From Acanthacorydalis orientalis (lineage: Eukaryota > Arthropoda > Insecta > Megaloptera > Corydalidae): DNA of 64,000 nucleotides. The position numbers were made by a program, and so were the translations under genes. The notes under the pieces are model-generated. The model ran no database searches. It saw only the letters and a list, made by a program, of their open reading frames with translations, and was not told the DNA's origin. Below, piece by piece: positions 1 to 13,483 of this stretch (position 1 is its first letter; every line of letters begins with the position of its first letter). The stretch lies in assembly GCA_034766995.1 (NCBI GenBank), contig CM068314.1, positions 37,866,708 through 37,930,707 on the forward strand, read 5' to 3'.

Positions 1-1092
1 TTTGATTTACGGAAATCCGTTGTACAAAGAATCGGCATGGATATATCGTTCTATGTTTCCCATAAATACTTTAACGGGTTATAAATATCGCTATCTATTC
101 AACACACAAGGATAATCGTAATATATTTATTTATTTGTATATAAAAAATAGTAATTTTCTCTGAGATACATTATTTACTTTGGCATAATTCGCAAAACTT
201 ATATTTCAAAAAAATTTTATTGAAATCTTAAAGTAATGACTCTCCCTTATATATCTATTTTAATATCTATTTATCTTTTTTTAAAGTATCTATATCAGCC
301 TTTCTTATTTTTTTCCACTATTTATCTATCTACATCAATTTATTGTTTAGAAAATTAGTATTGTTTTAGTACGATCAGGATTATTTGAAGTGTATTGAAT
401 TTATATCCGTTCCGTTAGTTGATTATTTTTATATAAAAATAATTAATTTATTAATATAACATTCAGTAAATTTTAATTATAATAATTACTAATAAAAAGA
501 TATTCAGTTCATAGAAATAAACTTAAAAATTTAACATATTTTGGAATTTTTATATAAAAATATCTTAAATAATATATGTATTTTTGCTCTTTATATAATG
601 AAATATTTCTCATTTTGAATATCATTTCAATATACAAATATAATTTTCCATATTGGTATATCGATTTTAGTGCAGTGACACCAAAACTCATTCCATAATT
701 GACATATGTATCTCATAGCACTCCAGACAGAAATAACGAGTTGTAATGAATTTAAAATTTTTCTATTTTTAGAACCAAAACTGAATATTCATTACGATTT
801 GTTGAATATTAAACAGGAACAGTAAAATGAAAAGGTGAAAAGCAACCATTTATTTTTGATATTATTTTAGTATGTCAATTATTTAGTACATAGAATAAAA
901 ATTGTACTAAATATATTCTTATATTTAAATAAAGTAATAGTTTTCTTATTGATTCAACTGTCATTAAAATTTTGAAGTAAATTTGGAAACTAAATCAAAA
1001 TATTTATAGAAAGACAAACTTTCTAAAATAGTATTTTGAACTTTTTTTGAGATTATCGAGATAAATCTCATTATTAATATGTATGTATATAA

Positions 1093-1139
<47 letters not shown>

Positions 1140-1144
1140 TATAA

Positions 1145-1178
<34 letters not shown>

Positions 1179-3846
1179 GTATATATATACATATGTATAT
1201 ATATATATATATATATACATATGTATGTGTGTATATATACATATGTATGTATATATATATGTACTCATTAACGCTTTTAAGATTTCTTTAATCATTTTAC
1301 AAATGAAAGAGTCTTAAATTACAAGTACATTATTTTATGAAACCTTACTTAGTTTTTATTTTAAATACGGAATTGATATTTTTAATAACATAATTTCAAT
1401 CATGAAAATTATAACTTACAATGAGAATTACAGATTCATATTTATTTTATCTTTTAATTGAAAGAAAAAATCAATATTAATAAAAGTAAATTTGATTCAT
1501 TTATCAGATTAATTTTTGGTAACTTTTTCTCATACACAAGACAACAAAATTTCTGATTAATAAATTTATTAGTTTCTTTAAATTCAGTTTTTTGTTTAGT
1601 AATAAGAATATTCTTATGTAGACTTAATTAATCTTTTAAAAATAAATTAATCAATCAATAAATTAATAAATAAATTAATTATTTAATAAATTTTGAATAA
1701 TCTTTTTAATTATTGTCAATAGACAAATCAGAATGTCATAAAGAAATCTATGTTTGTCAGAATAAATCGACTATTATGGGGTTCATGGTAGCATATTAAA
1801 AAAATCAAATTAAATTTAATTTTCTTATCGTTAATATGTGTAACAAAGTTAAATAAAATACGAAGTTTTATTTATACTAAGATTTCTTAATTACGGATAT
1901 AAGATAATTCTTTCGAGGCTAAAACATATGATCATTTTTTTGGGGCTAATTATCAAAAATACAAACATTTCAGTAAATTTTGATAAAGTAGAAAAATAAT
2001 AATTTATTTATTAGGTTCGTTTCGTTTGATAAATCATGAATAATTCTATTAAGGCCAGTTTAGAATATCGGGTAGTCTTCTGGTTTAAAAGCTAAAACTG
2101 GTCCTAGCAAAATATTTTACTGATCTAATATATCAAGTCGAAGGAAATATGATATCAACGGAATCAAATATGTAACATAAAAGTGAATTGGTAATTTCAA
2201 AAAGTACATAAGTTGCAGAATTTAAATTTGACATGATTCAATAAAAACTGCGTAACAAAAAAATAATAAGATTTTTAAAATTTTCTTTCTTAATGTTTTT
2301 ATTCCTTTAATTTGTTAGTTGCTTAATAGTTACTGCCCTATTGAACCTTAATGTATAAAAATATCAGCGTAAATTGTTTTGACTTATGTTGTTTTTCAGT
2401 TGATAAACTACTTATTTTATTTAAATTTTAAATAAATGTACCAACGTGCTAAAAAAATGATAAAACCTTTGCTTATATCTAATAAATAATGTACTACATA
2501 CAACATTTTGATGTTCCCGACTTTAAAATATTAAGATTTCTCTAATTTTCTTTAGTTGTTAATATTAAAATACAAATTAAATAATTATATGAACAATTAA
2601 GTCTTTATACTCTACAACTATATTGTTTATACTCTGTTCGCTGTTTTAAGTATATCAGCTCTTTATTAATAATTGTAAAATTAAAAAAAGTAATTATATT
2701 GAAATAAAACTCAAAAAATTACACACATATACCATATAAATTAAAAATATACTATAAAACAAAATTTATTACTGATCACATTTTAAAATTTTACTTTATT
2801 AGGGTTATGCTCTTGAATATACATTGTTTTTGCAAAATTTTCACACAAATTATTCAAAATTTTATTTCTTTTGGCACCGTTAAATGTGTTCATTACTTAC
2901 AAAAAAATATTCATTCGTATTAATTTATTATTTTAGTAAATGTTTATATTTAATATTAAAATATTTATGTTTCAAATAAATATACAGCATTTAATAAAGT
3001 ATCTAAAAATCTTACGAACACAGAAAATAATATGTATTTGTATATAAAAACTTAAAAAAATCTATATTTAGTCTTTATATATCTTTCATACAAATAAAAG
3101 ATCAAGACGAAATGTTAATAAAGTTTTTATACGAAGATCTAAATATAGAAAATGTAAAACGAAACGTAACAAGTATAGTTCTTTATTTCAAATCTAATCA
3201 ATTCCAAGCTCTCTGTATATACACTCTCGTTTCTTGGCTTAATATATTTAAACTTTAGATATTGAATATGTTTACTGAAAATATTCGTTTAATTAAATAA
3301 ATATAAAACTGATGGAAAAAAGAAAACACGAACAAACTTTTAACTTAAAGAATGCCCGCAGGATAAATAAGCAATACGAGAAAGTAAACTTTATTTTCCT
3401 ATTGCTCTCTTACCACATACAAGTCTTAGATTTCGTGCGTGTTATTTATAGACGATACTCAGGGAAAACCTTAAAAGCAAGTTGAGATGTAGCATCTTTT
3501 AGATTAAACTTTCGTGCGAAAGTGACGCTATAAAAATCGCACAGTCTAATCGGCGATTAGATAAATCGTGCTATTTACAAACGATAATGTTTTTATTCGG
3601 TGTCTTTTATTAGACTGTTGAGTACTACGTCTGAAACAAACACTATCGTAATAGACTGGCTATTTTTTTCGTAGTTTCGTTTTAGAAGAATGACATTTAT
3701 TAACACCATGTTTTTAAATATTTGTTCTTGACTTCATACCTTTTTACATATTCTTAATTTAAAAATTATTTTGGAAGTATATTTAGATAAATCAAGTTGA
3801 TTTTATATTTAAAATAATATTTTGTCAAAATATTTTTTATTAAAAA
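1..3846. other. AT-rich non-coding stretch
   Basis: No frame in this stretch has codon use, length or motifs that suggest a protein. It is low-complexity A/T sequence with one compound (TA)n array, described separately. A slightly more complex patch at about 3410-3660 contains a 10-bp perfect inverted repeat (ACAGTCTAAT at 3541-3550 and its complement at 3609-3618), but no gene or RNA could be assigned. Confidence 0.7.
1081..1262. repeat. (TA)n/(TATG)n compound microsatellite
   Basis: About 180 bp of TA dinucleotides broken by ATG and TAAA variants. The Tyr/Ile-rich open frames that cross it on both strands are artefacts of the dinucleotide repeat. Confidence 0.97.
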
Positions 3847-4362
3847 CCAGGAGGCTGTGCACCCTACTCTCTACGCTCGCCGCCCCCCAGGGAGCCCTAC
3901 TCTGCTCGCTTCTCTCGCTTTCGTTAAGTGTTAACAATTTTTAAATGAGAAACGAAAAACGCAATAAAGATATTATGTAATGATTTTTTTTTTAATTTAA
4001 ATGAAACCGTGAAAATAATGAAACTGAAAAATAAACTTATTATAACATAATGTAAACTTATTCTAAAACTTCTGTGTACACGATTTTCGTAATTCATTTG
4101 TATTCTTCTGCACACTGAAACTTGATAACCTCCTTAAGGTACATCTGGAGAAACCAACATAAAATTGGTCGTCCCCGAATACTGTTTCATTGGAATCGAT
4201 GAACATGACGATTCGTGAAACAATGGAAATGATCAGGAGTGGAAATAGTTAACGTGCTACTTTGTGGAGTGTAGCGGGGGAGCGGCGTTGATAGAAGGTA
4301 GTCTATACGAAAAAAATTTTTCTTTATGGAAATTTTACAATCCAATTACTTTTTATATATAG
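3847..4362 (-). mobile_element. Helitron-like 3' fragment, copy 1
   Basis: Read on the minus strand, this segment has the end of a Helitron helicase, an AT-rich spacer, and a G+C-rich terminal region with AGCGAGAGAAGCGAGC at about 3900-3925. It closes with a hairpin-forming GC stretch and CTGG (complement of 3847-3850) followed by T, which fits the CTRR 3' end known for Helitrons. The same arrangement recurs at 21138-21544, and the two copies match over about 400 bp. Only the 3' part of an autonomous element is present; no Rep domain or 5' TC end was found. The family call rests on the helicase tail plus the terminus. The precise 3' boundary is my reading of one CTGG and could be off by some bases. 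Confidence 0.7.
4058..4200 (-). pseudogene. Helitron helicase C-terminus, frameshifted relic
   Basis: The minus-strand translation gives DSNETVFGDDQFYVGFSRCT, then after a frame change KEVIKFQCAEEYK, a stop, and KIVYTEVLE followed by a terminal stop at 4058-4060. Helitron and Pif1-type helicases end with a segment of the form GQLYVxxSR, then a short beta region, then NIVYxEVL, so this is the last part of the helicase. The protein is broken by at least one frameshift and one in-frame stop, and everything upstream of the QxY motif is lost or unrecognisable. It is a dead copy. The repeat at 21285-21390 retains the same stretch (ETVFEHDQLYDGF), which supports real homology over chance. Confidence 0.72.
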
Positions 4363-4565
4363 AAAGATAATTATTTTTAGTATATGTTAATAAATCAGCT
4401 ATTAATAAATATCAATATCTTAAAATGCATTTGAAAAAATAACAAACGTTTTAAAATCTTTATATAAAATACATCATTGTCCATAAAATGTTATTTTGTG
4501 CTAATTTTTGAAAGTAATTATTTTAAAATATAGAAATATTTTAGAAATTAATAAAATATGGTATT

Positions 4566-4934
4566 TTATTAAGTTGCTAAAAATAATTGTGGTTTATGAC
4601 CTTCAAATTCATAGAAGTTTTTCTCAGCTATTTGTTTTAAATGATGCAGAATTGTTAGATGATTAACCCCTAACTTTTGTGTAAACTCTCTAATTGTTAT
4701 GCTTGGTTCTGATTCAACTAACGCTTTCAGTCAGTCATTATGAACTGAAGAACGCCCGCAACCATCTTCATCTTCAAGGCTCTCGTCCACATCACAAAGT
4801 TTTCTTATCCATCATTGCACCGTGTACGTTCCTTAACAGTAACTACACCAAAAGCATCGTTTAGTTTACGAGCAGTTTCTGCTGCTTGTTTTTTGAACTC
4901 ATACAAAAAATTGCTCTTACTTGATTTTTTCCAT
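4566..4934 (-). pseudogene. mariner transposase, N-terminal DNA-binding half (relic)
   Basis: Reading the minus strand from ATG at 4934-4932 gives MEKIK, then after a small frame change RAIFLYEFKKQAAETAR and KLNDAFGVVTVKERT. Further shifts lead to DESLEDEDGCGRSS, then LKALVESEPSITIREF, then LGVNHLTILHHLKQI. This is the paired helix-turn-helix DNA-binding region of mariner (Mos1-like) transposases: first HTH, the SGRPS-type linker, second HTH. The DDD catalytic domain that should follow is absent; the sequence beyond 4566 is plain AT-rich DNA. Several frameshifts and stops make it non-functional. Codons in the fragment are distinctly less AT-rich than the flanks, as expected for a former coding region. 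Confidence 0.8.
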
Positions 4935-6612
4935 CTTTAATTCAATAACCCAATTTGAACAAAATTAATAGTAAAACCAAAATCGATGTTACCAAAATAC
5001 AGACTGAAAAATGCACTTTAAAACGATATTAACATGAACATGATGAAATGACACTTTCATTAAAAAAATAAAGTTAGAATTCAGAAAATAAAAACTGCAA
5101 TTGTTTTCCTATCAACCTAATAGTAGCGTATTTTTTATTAAACTAGCTAAAACTTGTGTTAAAACATAAATACGTTTACTTTTATAAAAAAAAATATTAT
5201 GATTATATATAATAAATTTTATCTGATAATTAATTAATGTTCTCATTCTAAGGTAATTGTTGAACCGAATATTAAGTGCTGATTATTTGTGCGTTTCTAC
5301 ATTTTGATAGACGAAATAGTTTAGACAGTTTTTTGCAGAGAATTTAGCTTTTGAATTTTTTTGCTTGTATATTTGTGGTTAACAGATTGTTTTTAATGGT
5401 CTTACTTTTCGTTTATTAAAACAATCACTCAGAGAAATATGAATATGTTCTAAGAAATAATTTTGTGTAATGTTTTTCAAAAAAAATCCATCTTGACTAA
5501 ATGATAGATCACCACCCTGCCTGTCAATTATTTTAGAACTGTTTAAAATTGAAAGAAGTAATAATATCGAATGTGTTGTAATCATATTTGTTAAGTGTAT
5601 TGTATACTTTTATCAAATGAAGTGTTTTTCAAACATAGATGGTTCAATAATTCGAATTTTTTTCTTCTTGTTTTTTTGATATTTACAGACCTGTATAATG
5701 TATTTTTATTGTTTTTAAGTTTTAGTAAAAACAACTTAAAAATGAGCCTAGATTTTTATTATGTTTTGAAATAATTCAAATAAATATAGATTGCTATATC
5801 ACATTTTAAATCTTAAAATAAAAATATCAACTTATTTGAATTACTCTTAAGTCATGTATTATTGTCTTTTATAATATGGAGATATAAAATAAATAATTAT
5901 TATTATTTATGTAAATATAAACATATAATTTATTATAAAAACATTATTTATTATAAAAACTAAAAACATGTATTACATACAATTTTAAATACTAAATATG
6001 ATCTCGATACAATTCTGACATTGTAACTAAATTCAGTTTTAAAATGCATTCTTTTTTCATGCCACAAAAATATTTTTGTGTGATTTGTAAAATGAAAAGA
6101 GAATTAAATTGTGGAAATAAATATGATGTATACTTTTTTGAGCGCTATTTATATAATAAGTAATTCTAATAAGTAATAAAAAAGTAAGTTTGTAGAAGAG
6201 AATTAAATGAAAAAATAATAAGGTATAAAAATAAAGAATAAATTCTTTCTGATTGGCTAATAAAAATTTATTCCAAGTACGAGGAATGTTTTTAAATAAT
6301 TAATGACTATATTGAAACCAAATCCTTATATAGTGTTTTAATTCTAACTATTTTACTCCAATTTCTAATAATCGTGTAAAGAAAATCATTTTAGGATTAC
6401 TTTAGGAAACTTCGTTAGTATTAAGGCTCTGGTATATTGCAGTTCATTCTATTCAGTGTTCTTCAATAGACGATTGATCTGAGAAAATAAAAGGAAGAGA
6501 TTTACCCAATTAAGTAAACGTTTCACGATATTTATTACATAATGGATGTCCTATATCCGATGGTTTGTCGTGAAATTCTTGGTTTATTTTTTTCTTAAAA
6601 TTCATTTATGAA

Positions 6613-6614
<2 letters not shown>

Positions 6615-6662
<48 letters not shown>
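6615..6662. repeat. (TA)n microsatellite
   Basis: About 24 uninterrupted TA units. Confidence 0.97.
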
Positions 6663-6668
<6 letters not shown>

Positions 6669-8008
6669 CGTAAATTGATATATAATTCACCATGAAAGAA
6701 ATGAAATAAAAAATATTTCTTTTAGTTTAGAAATAAAAAAGATTGTGATATCTTGATGAACGTATTAAAAAATATAATATACAAGTATTTAAAAATATTA
6801 AAAAGTATAGAAAATCAACAGATTTGTTTTTTAAAAGAATCTTTGTTGCTAAATTTATTGTTTTCCTTGAGATTTTTATCGATCTGTGTGTGTATACACA
6901 TATATTTTGGTTGTGTACTTGTTTTAATAAACTCATGTTAATTAAGTAAATTATTTATACAATATTTATAAAAGTAAGTCATTAAACAGAACACACAAAT
7001 TTAAATTTTAACACATTCGTAAAAATGTTATATTAAATACATTAATGGAAGCCAACAAATGTTCGCACGTGTTTAAGATATGAAAGAAAATTTTTATTTT
7101 AATAGTTGATATCTACTTAAATTCCTACATAGTAGAGAAATATAGATACACTTTTAAGTTTGTTTCATCACGCTATGAAATATTAACTACACAATTTTAT
7201 TACGTTATCAAAACTATCTAAATTAAGAAGACTATAAAGATCTGAATAAGAATAATTGGGGTCTGGAATTGTAATGAAATCTAGAACTTTTCGAATAAAA
7301 AGCCATCTCAGAAATAAACAACAATACAGATAGCAGAGAAATAAAATTATGAAGTAAAATTTTTAATCTTATATATTTTGTTTTATGTATAACCTGTTTT
7401 ACTTTAAAATATACTTAGAAGAAATTTCGAAACAAATTAAATTGTAACGTTATAACGCAAATACTCAAAGATATAAACGTTAAAGCAGAAAATTACTGCT
7501 TGAAATACATAAAAGTTTTACTATTATTTCAAAATTGAGCAAAGACTGTGCAATGTTCATAACGATCTGATATTAAAATTGTATTTCCTTAAAGTAAGTA
7601 CAAAATGAACCCAATGTAAAATTTGTTCATATTCGCTTCCTTACAAAATGATACAGACATTAATTTTTCGATAACGAATATTGTGTTAGTGACTTTGTAA
7701 CAAATTTATTCCATATCGTTGAATGCAGAGTTTAACTGTTTTAATTTCTATATGAACGTGAATTACGCTTGATAACATTTAGACTACATATCACGTGTTC
7801 ATAATTACTTAAACTACATAACGAGAACAAGTTAAATTTAATTTAATTAGTGTTTCTAAAATATAAAGGTATAGGATTTAATTAATTTAGATATCGTATA
7901 ATGATAAAATTTCATTGACAAAACCACTGTTAACATTCATTTCTTAACGTTTATTTAACGTTATACGTCTATATTAATTACTGTAAATTGTATCTTTTTT
8001 ATTTCATC

Positions 8009-8081
8009 ATATATATATATATATATACACACTATATACATACACACACACATACACACATATATATATATATATATATAC
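8009..8081. repeat. (TA)n-(CA)n-(TA)n compound microsatellite
   Basis: A TA run, then ACACACATACACACA, then a second TA run. Confidence 0.96.
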
Positions 8082-9788
8082 AATATCACTTCTTTAATAG
8101 AAAGTAGTTTAAAATTAAAATATTTATATAAAAATATTTTTATTTATTTAAGATCAGACATAAAAATAAAATTCAAATAACATCATCTTATTCTACAACG
8201 ATTATTTTTTATTCGTGGGAAAATACGCAACCGGTCATTTAAACCAAAAGATGAAGTAAGGTTATCATTGATAGATATTAGTATTTCCTTGAATCATGAT
8301 TATCATGATGCATTGTATATAGAAATAAATTAATCCAGAGTTTTTAAATACTTAAATAGATGTGGTATATCGTTAGTGTCGATCAAATAGAAATTTTTCT
8401 TAAAAAATAGATCAATAATATCAGCTTTTTCAGACTATATGTTTAAAAAATAAATGTAATATGAGATATAAATGGAATTCTATTAATAAATATTAGAAAA
8501 GATTTTTTTTTATTTTTAAATTATTTATTTTAGAATAAAATATATTTAAAATATAATCTACCAGATAAATTAAAATATGTAACCATAAATACTATTGATT
8601 TTTGGTTACACAATAATTTACTGAATGGAACATGAATGCTCAGTTTAATATGAAATTTGAAATTTCGTAAAAATTAGGTCCATTATTTCTTATTTTTTAT
8701 AATAATGTTTTTATAAAAATAAGTTTCCTTTATTCTAAAGAACATCACGGTTCTTTTAACAATGTTTTTTTTTAAAAAATGTACAAAATTCATTCTTTTA
8801 TCAGACATGCCTTTATATTGTAAATCAGTGCTTCCACAAACATGATCACTTGCACATATAAGTAAGCATGGGTTTTTTGTTCAGTTTTTCCCATTTTTTT
8901 TATAAAAAAATAATTAGAAGTTAATATATTAGAAATGTGTTTTGTAAAAATATAGCAAAAATGACTATAGCTAGAGATAATTGTACACACATAAAATTAA
9001 TAATCATTTCGTTTTTTATTTCTTTTTAAAAATTAAGTTAATTTAAATTTTCTAATTTTATTATATTTTAATAAATCAATAATATATCATGTACTAGTTT
9101 CTGTCATACAATGTAATTAAAACTACCTGCAATTTGTCATCGCCTGAAAGAATACGAGAATATTAAACTTTTAAAAGGGGCAAGTGTGGATTCAACATGT
9201 AAGCTTAAAGAAGTGATTGTGAGGATTTGAGAAATGCCTATATATTTATTTTGTTCATTATTTGATTTTCGAAAACAAATACTAGCTAATTAAAATTCAC
9301 CTAACTTGTTTTAAATATGATTTTTTATTTTATAGAAAAAAAATAAAAATCAATATTACATTAATAGGGTAATTACCCTCATTAGCTCTATAGGATCTGC
9401 CACTAGAAAGGAATACGCATTATTATATGTTTGGAAAATACTGATTTTGATAAGATAGTGGTGATCTGCATAAAATTTACATTAATAAATAAAAGAAAAT
9501 ATATTAATTAATGTATTCACTTCTAGAAGTGACACCTTATTGTTAATATCTAATAATATACAATTTGGGTACGTTTAAACTGTAGATAATTTTTAAAATA
9601 TTTGAAACTGTTATTTTTTTTTATTTTAAAGTTTGAAAAAATGGTACAAGAATAAAACCTTAAAAATATGCAAAAGTTTTAAATGTTAGTAATCAGTCAT
9701 TTTTTTAATAATTTTTGGAACTTTTGCAATAATTGAAGTCAATTCAAAATATCAACATTTTAATTTTGTTCATTATAATATTTAGCAT

Positions 9789-9794
9789 GTGTAT

Positions 9795-9828
<34 letters not shown>

Positions 9829-9831
9829 ATA
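9789..9831. repeat. (TA)n microsatellite
   Basis: TA repeat with two TG interruptions. Confidence 0.95.
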
Positions 9832-10394
9832 ATATACATCAACCATTCTAATTTTTTATTAACGTTTGATTGACATAATCTTAAAATAATTCTTGTAGTA
9901 TAAATCTAAAGTATTATTATATTCCAACAAAAATTCCTTTTAAAATATTTCATTAATTAAATCCACTTATTTTTTACAAAACAACACGAGAAATGTTCTT
10001 TTATTTCTGACTACGTTTTTTTATTCGAGATATTTTGCATAGTTTTCAATGGAGAACGTTTTCAATAGTTTAAAGTTGAGATTTTTATAGGTCATGGTCG
10101 TTGGAAATAAGAGAAGATAATACAACACGAGGTGCAACTAAAGAATAGACAATATTACTGATATTTACATTACTACACTGAAAAAAAGGAAATGTATTTA
10201 AAAAATGTATATGCATTTAATGTTTAGGTTATTCTTTTTTCATCTCATTAAGTACTTTTGAGATATAATACTTTTTTAAAAAAAAAGACTAACAAACTAG
10301 CTACGCGTGTTTCTTTGTTTCATTAGTTAATGTTTATGTGGTATTTTTCAAACTTGGTCTACTTTTTGAAAATGTAAAAATGAAGGAAATTTTC

Positions 10395-10400
<6 letters not shown>

Positions 10401-10426
<26 letters not shown>

Positions 10427-10444
10427 TGTGTGTGTGAGAGAGAG
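10401..10444. repeat. (TA)n-(TG)n-(AG)n compound microsatellite
   Basis: A TA run passes into TGTGTGTG and then GAGAGAG on the same strand. Confidence 0.95.
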
Positions 10445-11408
10445 TGATAGTTAGACGAAAATATTTCTGCAATCTAAAGATTATTAGAAATATCATTTAA
10501 GGTAATAAATTATTATCGTATGAATAATTATGAAAATCCTCGTTATGGAATTGTAATAAATATTCATCGAACATTTGAAAATTAAATGTAAATATAATTC
10601 ATGTATAAAGTTTCTCTGTAAAGTCTCATTAATACTCCTTTTAATATATCTATGCTTTTCAAATTTTAATCAATCTTTGATATCACTTCGTATCGTTCAT
10701 ACATTTATTGAATGATTTATGATTGTAATTACATTTTTAAATTTATAAAAAGATATTTTCTGTGAATAATTGTTTTTTTTTATTAATATTTCTAATATAT
10801 TCATATTACATATTTTAGTGTCAATTAAAAATGAAATAGGTCAAACTTGAAATATATTATGATATTTTAAAATTTATATTCTCAGTTTTAAAACCTTCAT
10901 AAAGACATAAATATTTAACTAAAAATGTTTGTTTAATACATTGTACGCTGCATACATTACACTTGTACTCTGCATAAACGCTAGGGTAGCTGCATGATAT
11001 CCAAAATTAATATTATAATTATTACAGAATAAAGTATTGCCTTATGTCAAATTTAATAAGTTGATGACAATATATGAATATTATAGAAAGAATTATAATT
11101 ATTTGAATTACTTTAAATATAGGAGTAATGTATAATAATAATTTTTATTATTAGTTATGCAAATAAGGGTAGCAAAGGCTATAAACAAATTATATAAAAG
11201 GTCAATACATAGGGTCGAACAATATAGAAAACAAACCTAGATGTTCGTGCAGCCATCGATCTAAATGTAGAATGATCTACATTTTAACACTTTGAAAGAC
11301 TTGAGCAGAATATTTGTTAAAATATAAATATTGTATATTTCTCTATATTAAAAAATGTCCTGCCGTTATGCATGCGTTTTATTTGTTCTCTGATTGATTG
11401 AAATTGGT

Positions 11409-11771
11409 CACGTGATCTTTTTCTGATTAGTTGATATCAGTAACATCATTATTGTTCTGTTTTACGGTGTCCAACAAAAAAGAGTATACGATTTCAGTGT
11501 AGAACTGATAAGAAATTTATTTAAAATAATGTATTTATTGAAGCTTTAAATAAAAAAAAAATATAAATCTAAATATAGTATGAAAAATTTAAAAATGTAA
11601 ATATAAAAATATGAAACATTTAAATATAGTAGATAATTTTTATACATTTTTCCAATAAAAAAATCACGATTTACATTTTACGATTATTATTCGGGTGTAT
11701 AACATGTTAATTTCTGTAATTTGTTAAATGAGAGCTTGATTTGTTAACTGAAGAACTAGGGAGATGCTAGT
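11409..11771 (+). mobile_element. Helitron-type non-autonomous element, copy B
   Basis: This segment matches 47452-48288 once the LINE insertion in that copy is removed. Shared blocks include CTGATTRGTTGA, the TCCAAC site followed by GTATACGATTTCAGT, CTTCCAATAAAAAAAT, and a tail TAATTTGTTAA. Both copies end in a G+C-rich tip with GGGAGATGCTAGT (here) or GGGCAGATGCTA (at 48277-48288). CTAGT at 11767-11771 would be a canonical Helitron 3' end. No coding capacity remains. The Helitron label comes from the tip structure and from the left part of the 47.35-kb copy, which also matches the Helitron copies at 4.3 and 21.5 kb. Confidence 0.55.
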
Positions 11772-11828
11772 CGCAACATCCTCCTGGGGAAAGGGGTTGA
11801 CGGGCGCATCGAGCAGGGGATGGAACTC
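11772..11828. other. G+C-rich island next to Helitron tip
   Basis: A 57-bp G-rich block (CTGGGGAAAGGGG, GGGCGCATCGAGCAGGGG) that stands out sharply from its surroundings. It resembles the purine-skewed tips of the other Helitron-type elements and may be a second, abutting terminus. It is immediately followed by a TA array. Confidence 0.5.
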
Positions 11829-11831
11829 TTT

Positions 11832-11865
11832 AGTATATATAAATATATATATATATATATATAAT
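11832..11865. repeat. (TA)n microsatellite
   Basis: TA repeat directly adjoining the G+C-rich island. Confidence 0.95.
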
Positions 11866-12532
11866 AAAATTTTGTTTTCATTCCCAAAAGGGACATTTTA
11901 AACAAATATTAATTAACACCGAAAATAAACATTTAATACAAAATTTCTTAATAGTTGATGTAATTTGTTGTATGAAACGATTACTGATTTTTTTACATTA
12001 AGATTTATCTATTATGCCAATAAATAAACCTTGTATATAATATTTGAAACAAAAAATTTATAGAAAATGTTAGTTTAATTACTAAATAATCTTGTAGGAA
12101 TATGTGGATCTAGGCTCTAAGTGAACACATGAATAAAGCTAAATGTTTGTATGTACGTAGTAAATATTACATTTGGCTGAAATAGTACAATTATTATCCA
12201 AAAAAATTATAATGTCGAAGATAATAAATAAATACAATGACTAAACAACACTATTAATTACCAGAAATAAAATAAATTGAAGCGATTTTCTTTTAGATGT
12301 CGAAATAAATAAAATCAATAAAATATGTTCTAATGATAGTTTAAGTAAACACATATTTACTTATTCATTTTTTTTTCATTAGTCTCTTATCGAAATGTTT
12401 TATATACTCATTATTATTATTTTCAATATACAATATCAATAATTTCTACAAAAAAAGATAAATATCTGAATAAAAATCTATATCTTTTATACAAGCGTAA
12501 TCAAACAAGTTCAATGTCATTAAATTTATTGT

Positions 12533-12533
12533 T

Positions 12534-12565
<32 letters not shown>

Positions 12566-12583
12566 TGTGTGTGTATGTGTATA
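12533..12583. repeat. (CA)n-(TA)n-(TG)n compound microsatellite
   Basis: CA run, short TA run, then TGTGTGTATGTGTAT. Confidence 0.95.
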
Positions 12584-12851
12584 ATATAGGTTTATTCCTA
12601 CAAAAATATCTATTGCACGCGATTCTGAAATTATCAATTGTATTTCTCAATCAAAAACCTATATATACGTTTTTACCTAATTTTTTGAGCGCATTTATTG
12701 AAAATTATAGTTCTTGATTTCAAGAATTGTTTCATACATATATGTTTATAGAATATGGTTAAATAAATAAAGGAGTACAATTTCAAACACGTATTTCTTT
12801 ACTTCATATATACATAAGAGCACACACATTCTATATACTTTTGTATATGAA

Positions 12852-12860
12852 TACACACAC

Positions 12861-12903
<43 letters not shown>
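12852..12903. repeat. (CA)n-(TA)n microsatellite
   Basis: ACACACACATATGTG leading into about 20 TA units. Confidence 0.96.
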
Positions 12904-12910
<7 letters not shown>

Positions 12911-13088
12911 ATTTATTGGTAAACGTTTGAATTGATTTGAAAATTTTTTTAAGTTAACCACAGATGTCATGTGATTATATCAGTTAGTACGCAAATTGTT
13001 CAGCGAAGTTTTCAGAGTTGAAATGAGTAGAAGCGAAAAGTTGCACAATAGGATGTAGACAGCGGATAAAGTCTTCACGTGCGCGCTT

Positions 13089-13093
13089 GTGTA

Positions 13094-13165
<72 letters not shown>

Positions 13166-13166
13166 T
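13089..13166. repeat. (TG)n-(TA)n microsatellite
   Basis: GTGTGTGTG followed by more than 30 TA units, preceded by a short GC patch (GTGCGCGCTTGTGTACG). Confidence 0.97.
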
Positions 13167-13429
13167 GTATAAAATAAAGCACGTTTCTTAAAATTTGTTA
13201 AAAGATATACATTAATGTAATTAATTATTTTTAGAGAAGTAATATCTCATTATGTACTAATTCTAACATTTTCCTTAATTCTACCTAAGAACATATTTAG
13301 AAGGAGAAATCTCTGATATTTTTGATTTCTTTTATATATAATTTTTTATAAATATTTGAATAGATATAGAAAAAAAATACAAAAACTTTCACAAAATTAT
13401 TAGTCAATAACGTATAATAAAAATTTATG

Positions 13430-13483
13430 AATATATATATATACACACACACACATATATATGTATATCGAGAGAGAGAGAGA
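13430..13483. repeat. (TA)n-(CA)n-(TA)n-(GA)n microsatellite
   Basis: TA, CA and TA blocks ending in GAGAGAGAGAGA. Confidence 0.95.

Larger units (their letters stand above)
4935..11408. other. AT-rich non-coding stretch with microsatellites
   Basis: About 6.5 kb without a supportable gene. Short open frames (for example 5379-5585 and 6753-6941) have no recognisable motif and AT-driven composition. It contains the microsatellites listed separately and a 14-bp perfect palindrome, AGGGTAATTACCCT, at 9366-9379. Consistent with intron or intergenic DNA. Confidence 0.65.

Noticed and set aside
3924..4115. 63-codon minus-strand frame
   Set aside because: Lies in the 3' spacer of the Helitron copy, in a different frame from the helicase tail; its composition reflects the AT-rich spacer.
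5379..5585. 68-codon minus-strand frame
   Set aside because: Readable but with no recognisable motif, no raised G+C and no neighbours; not enough to call a gene.
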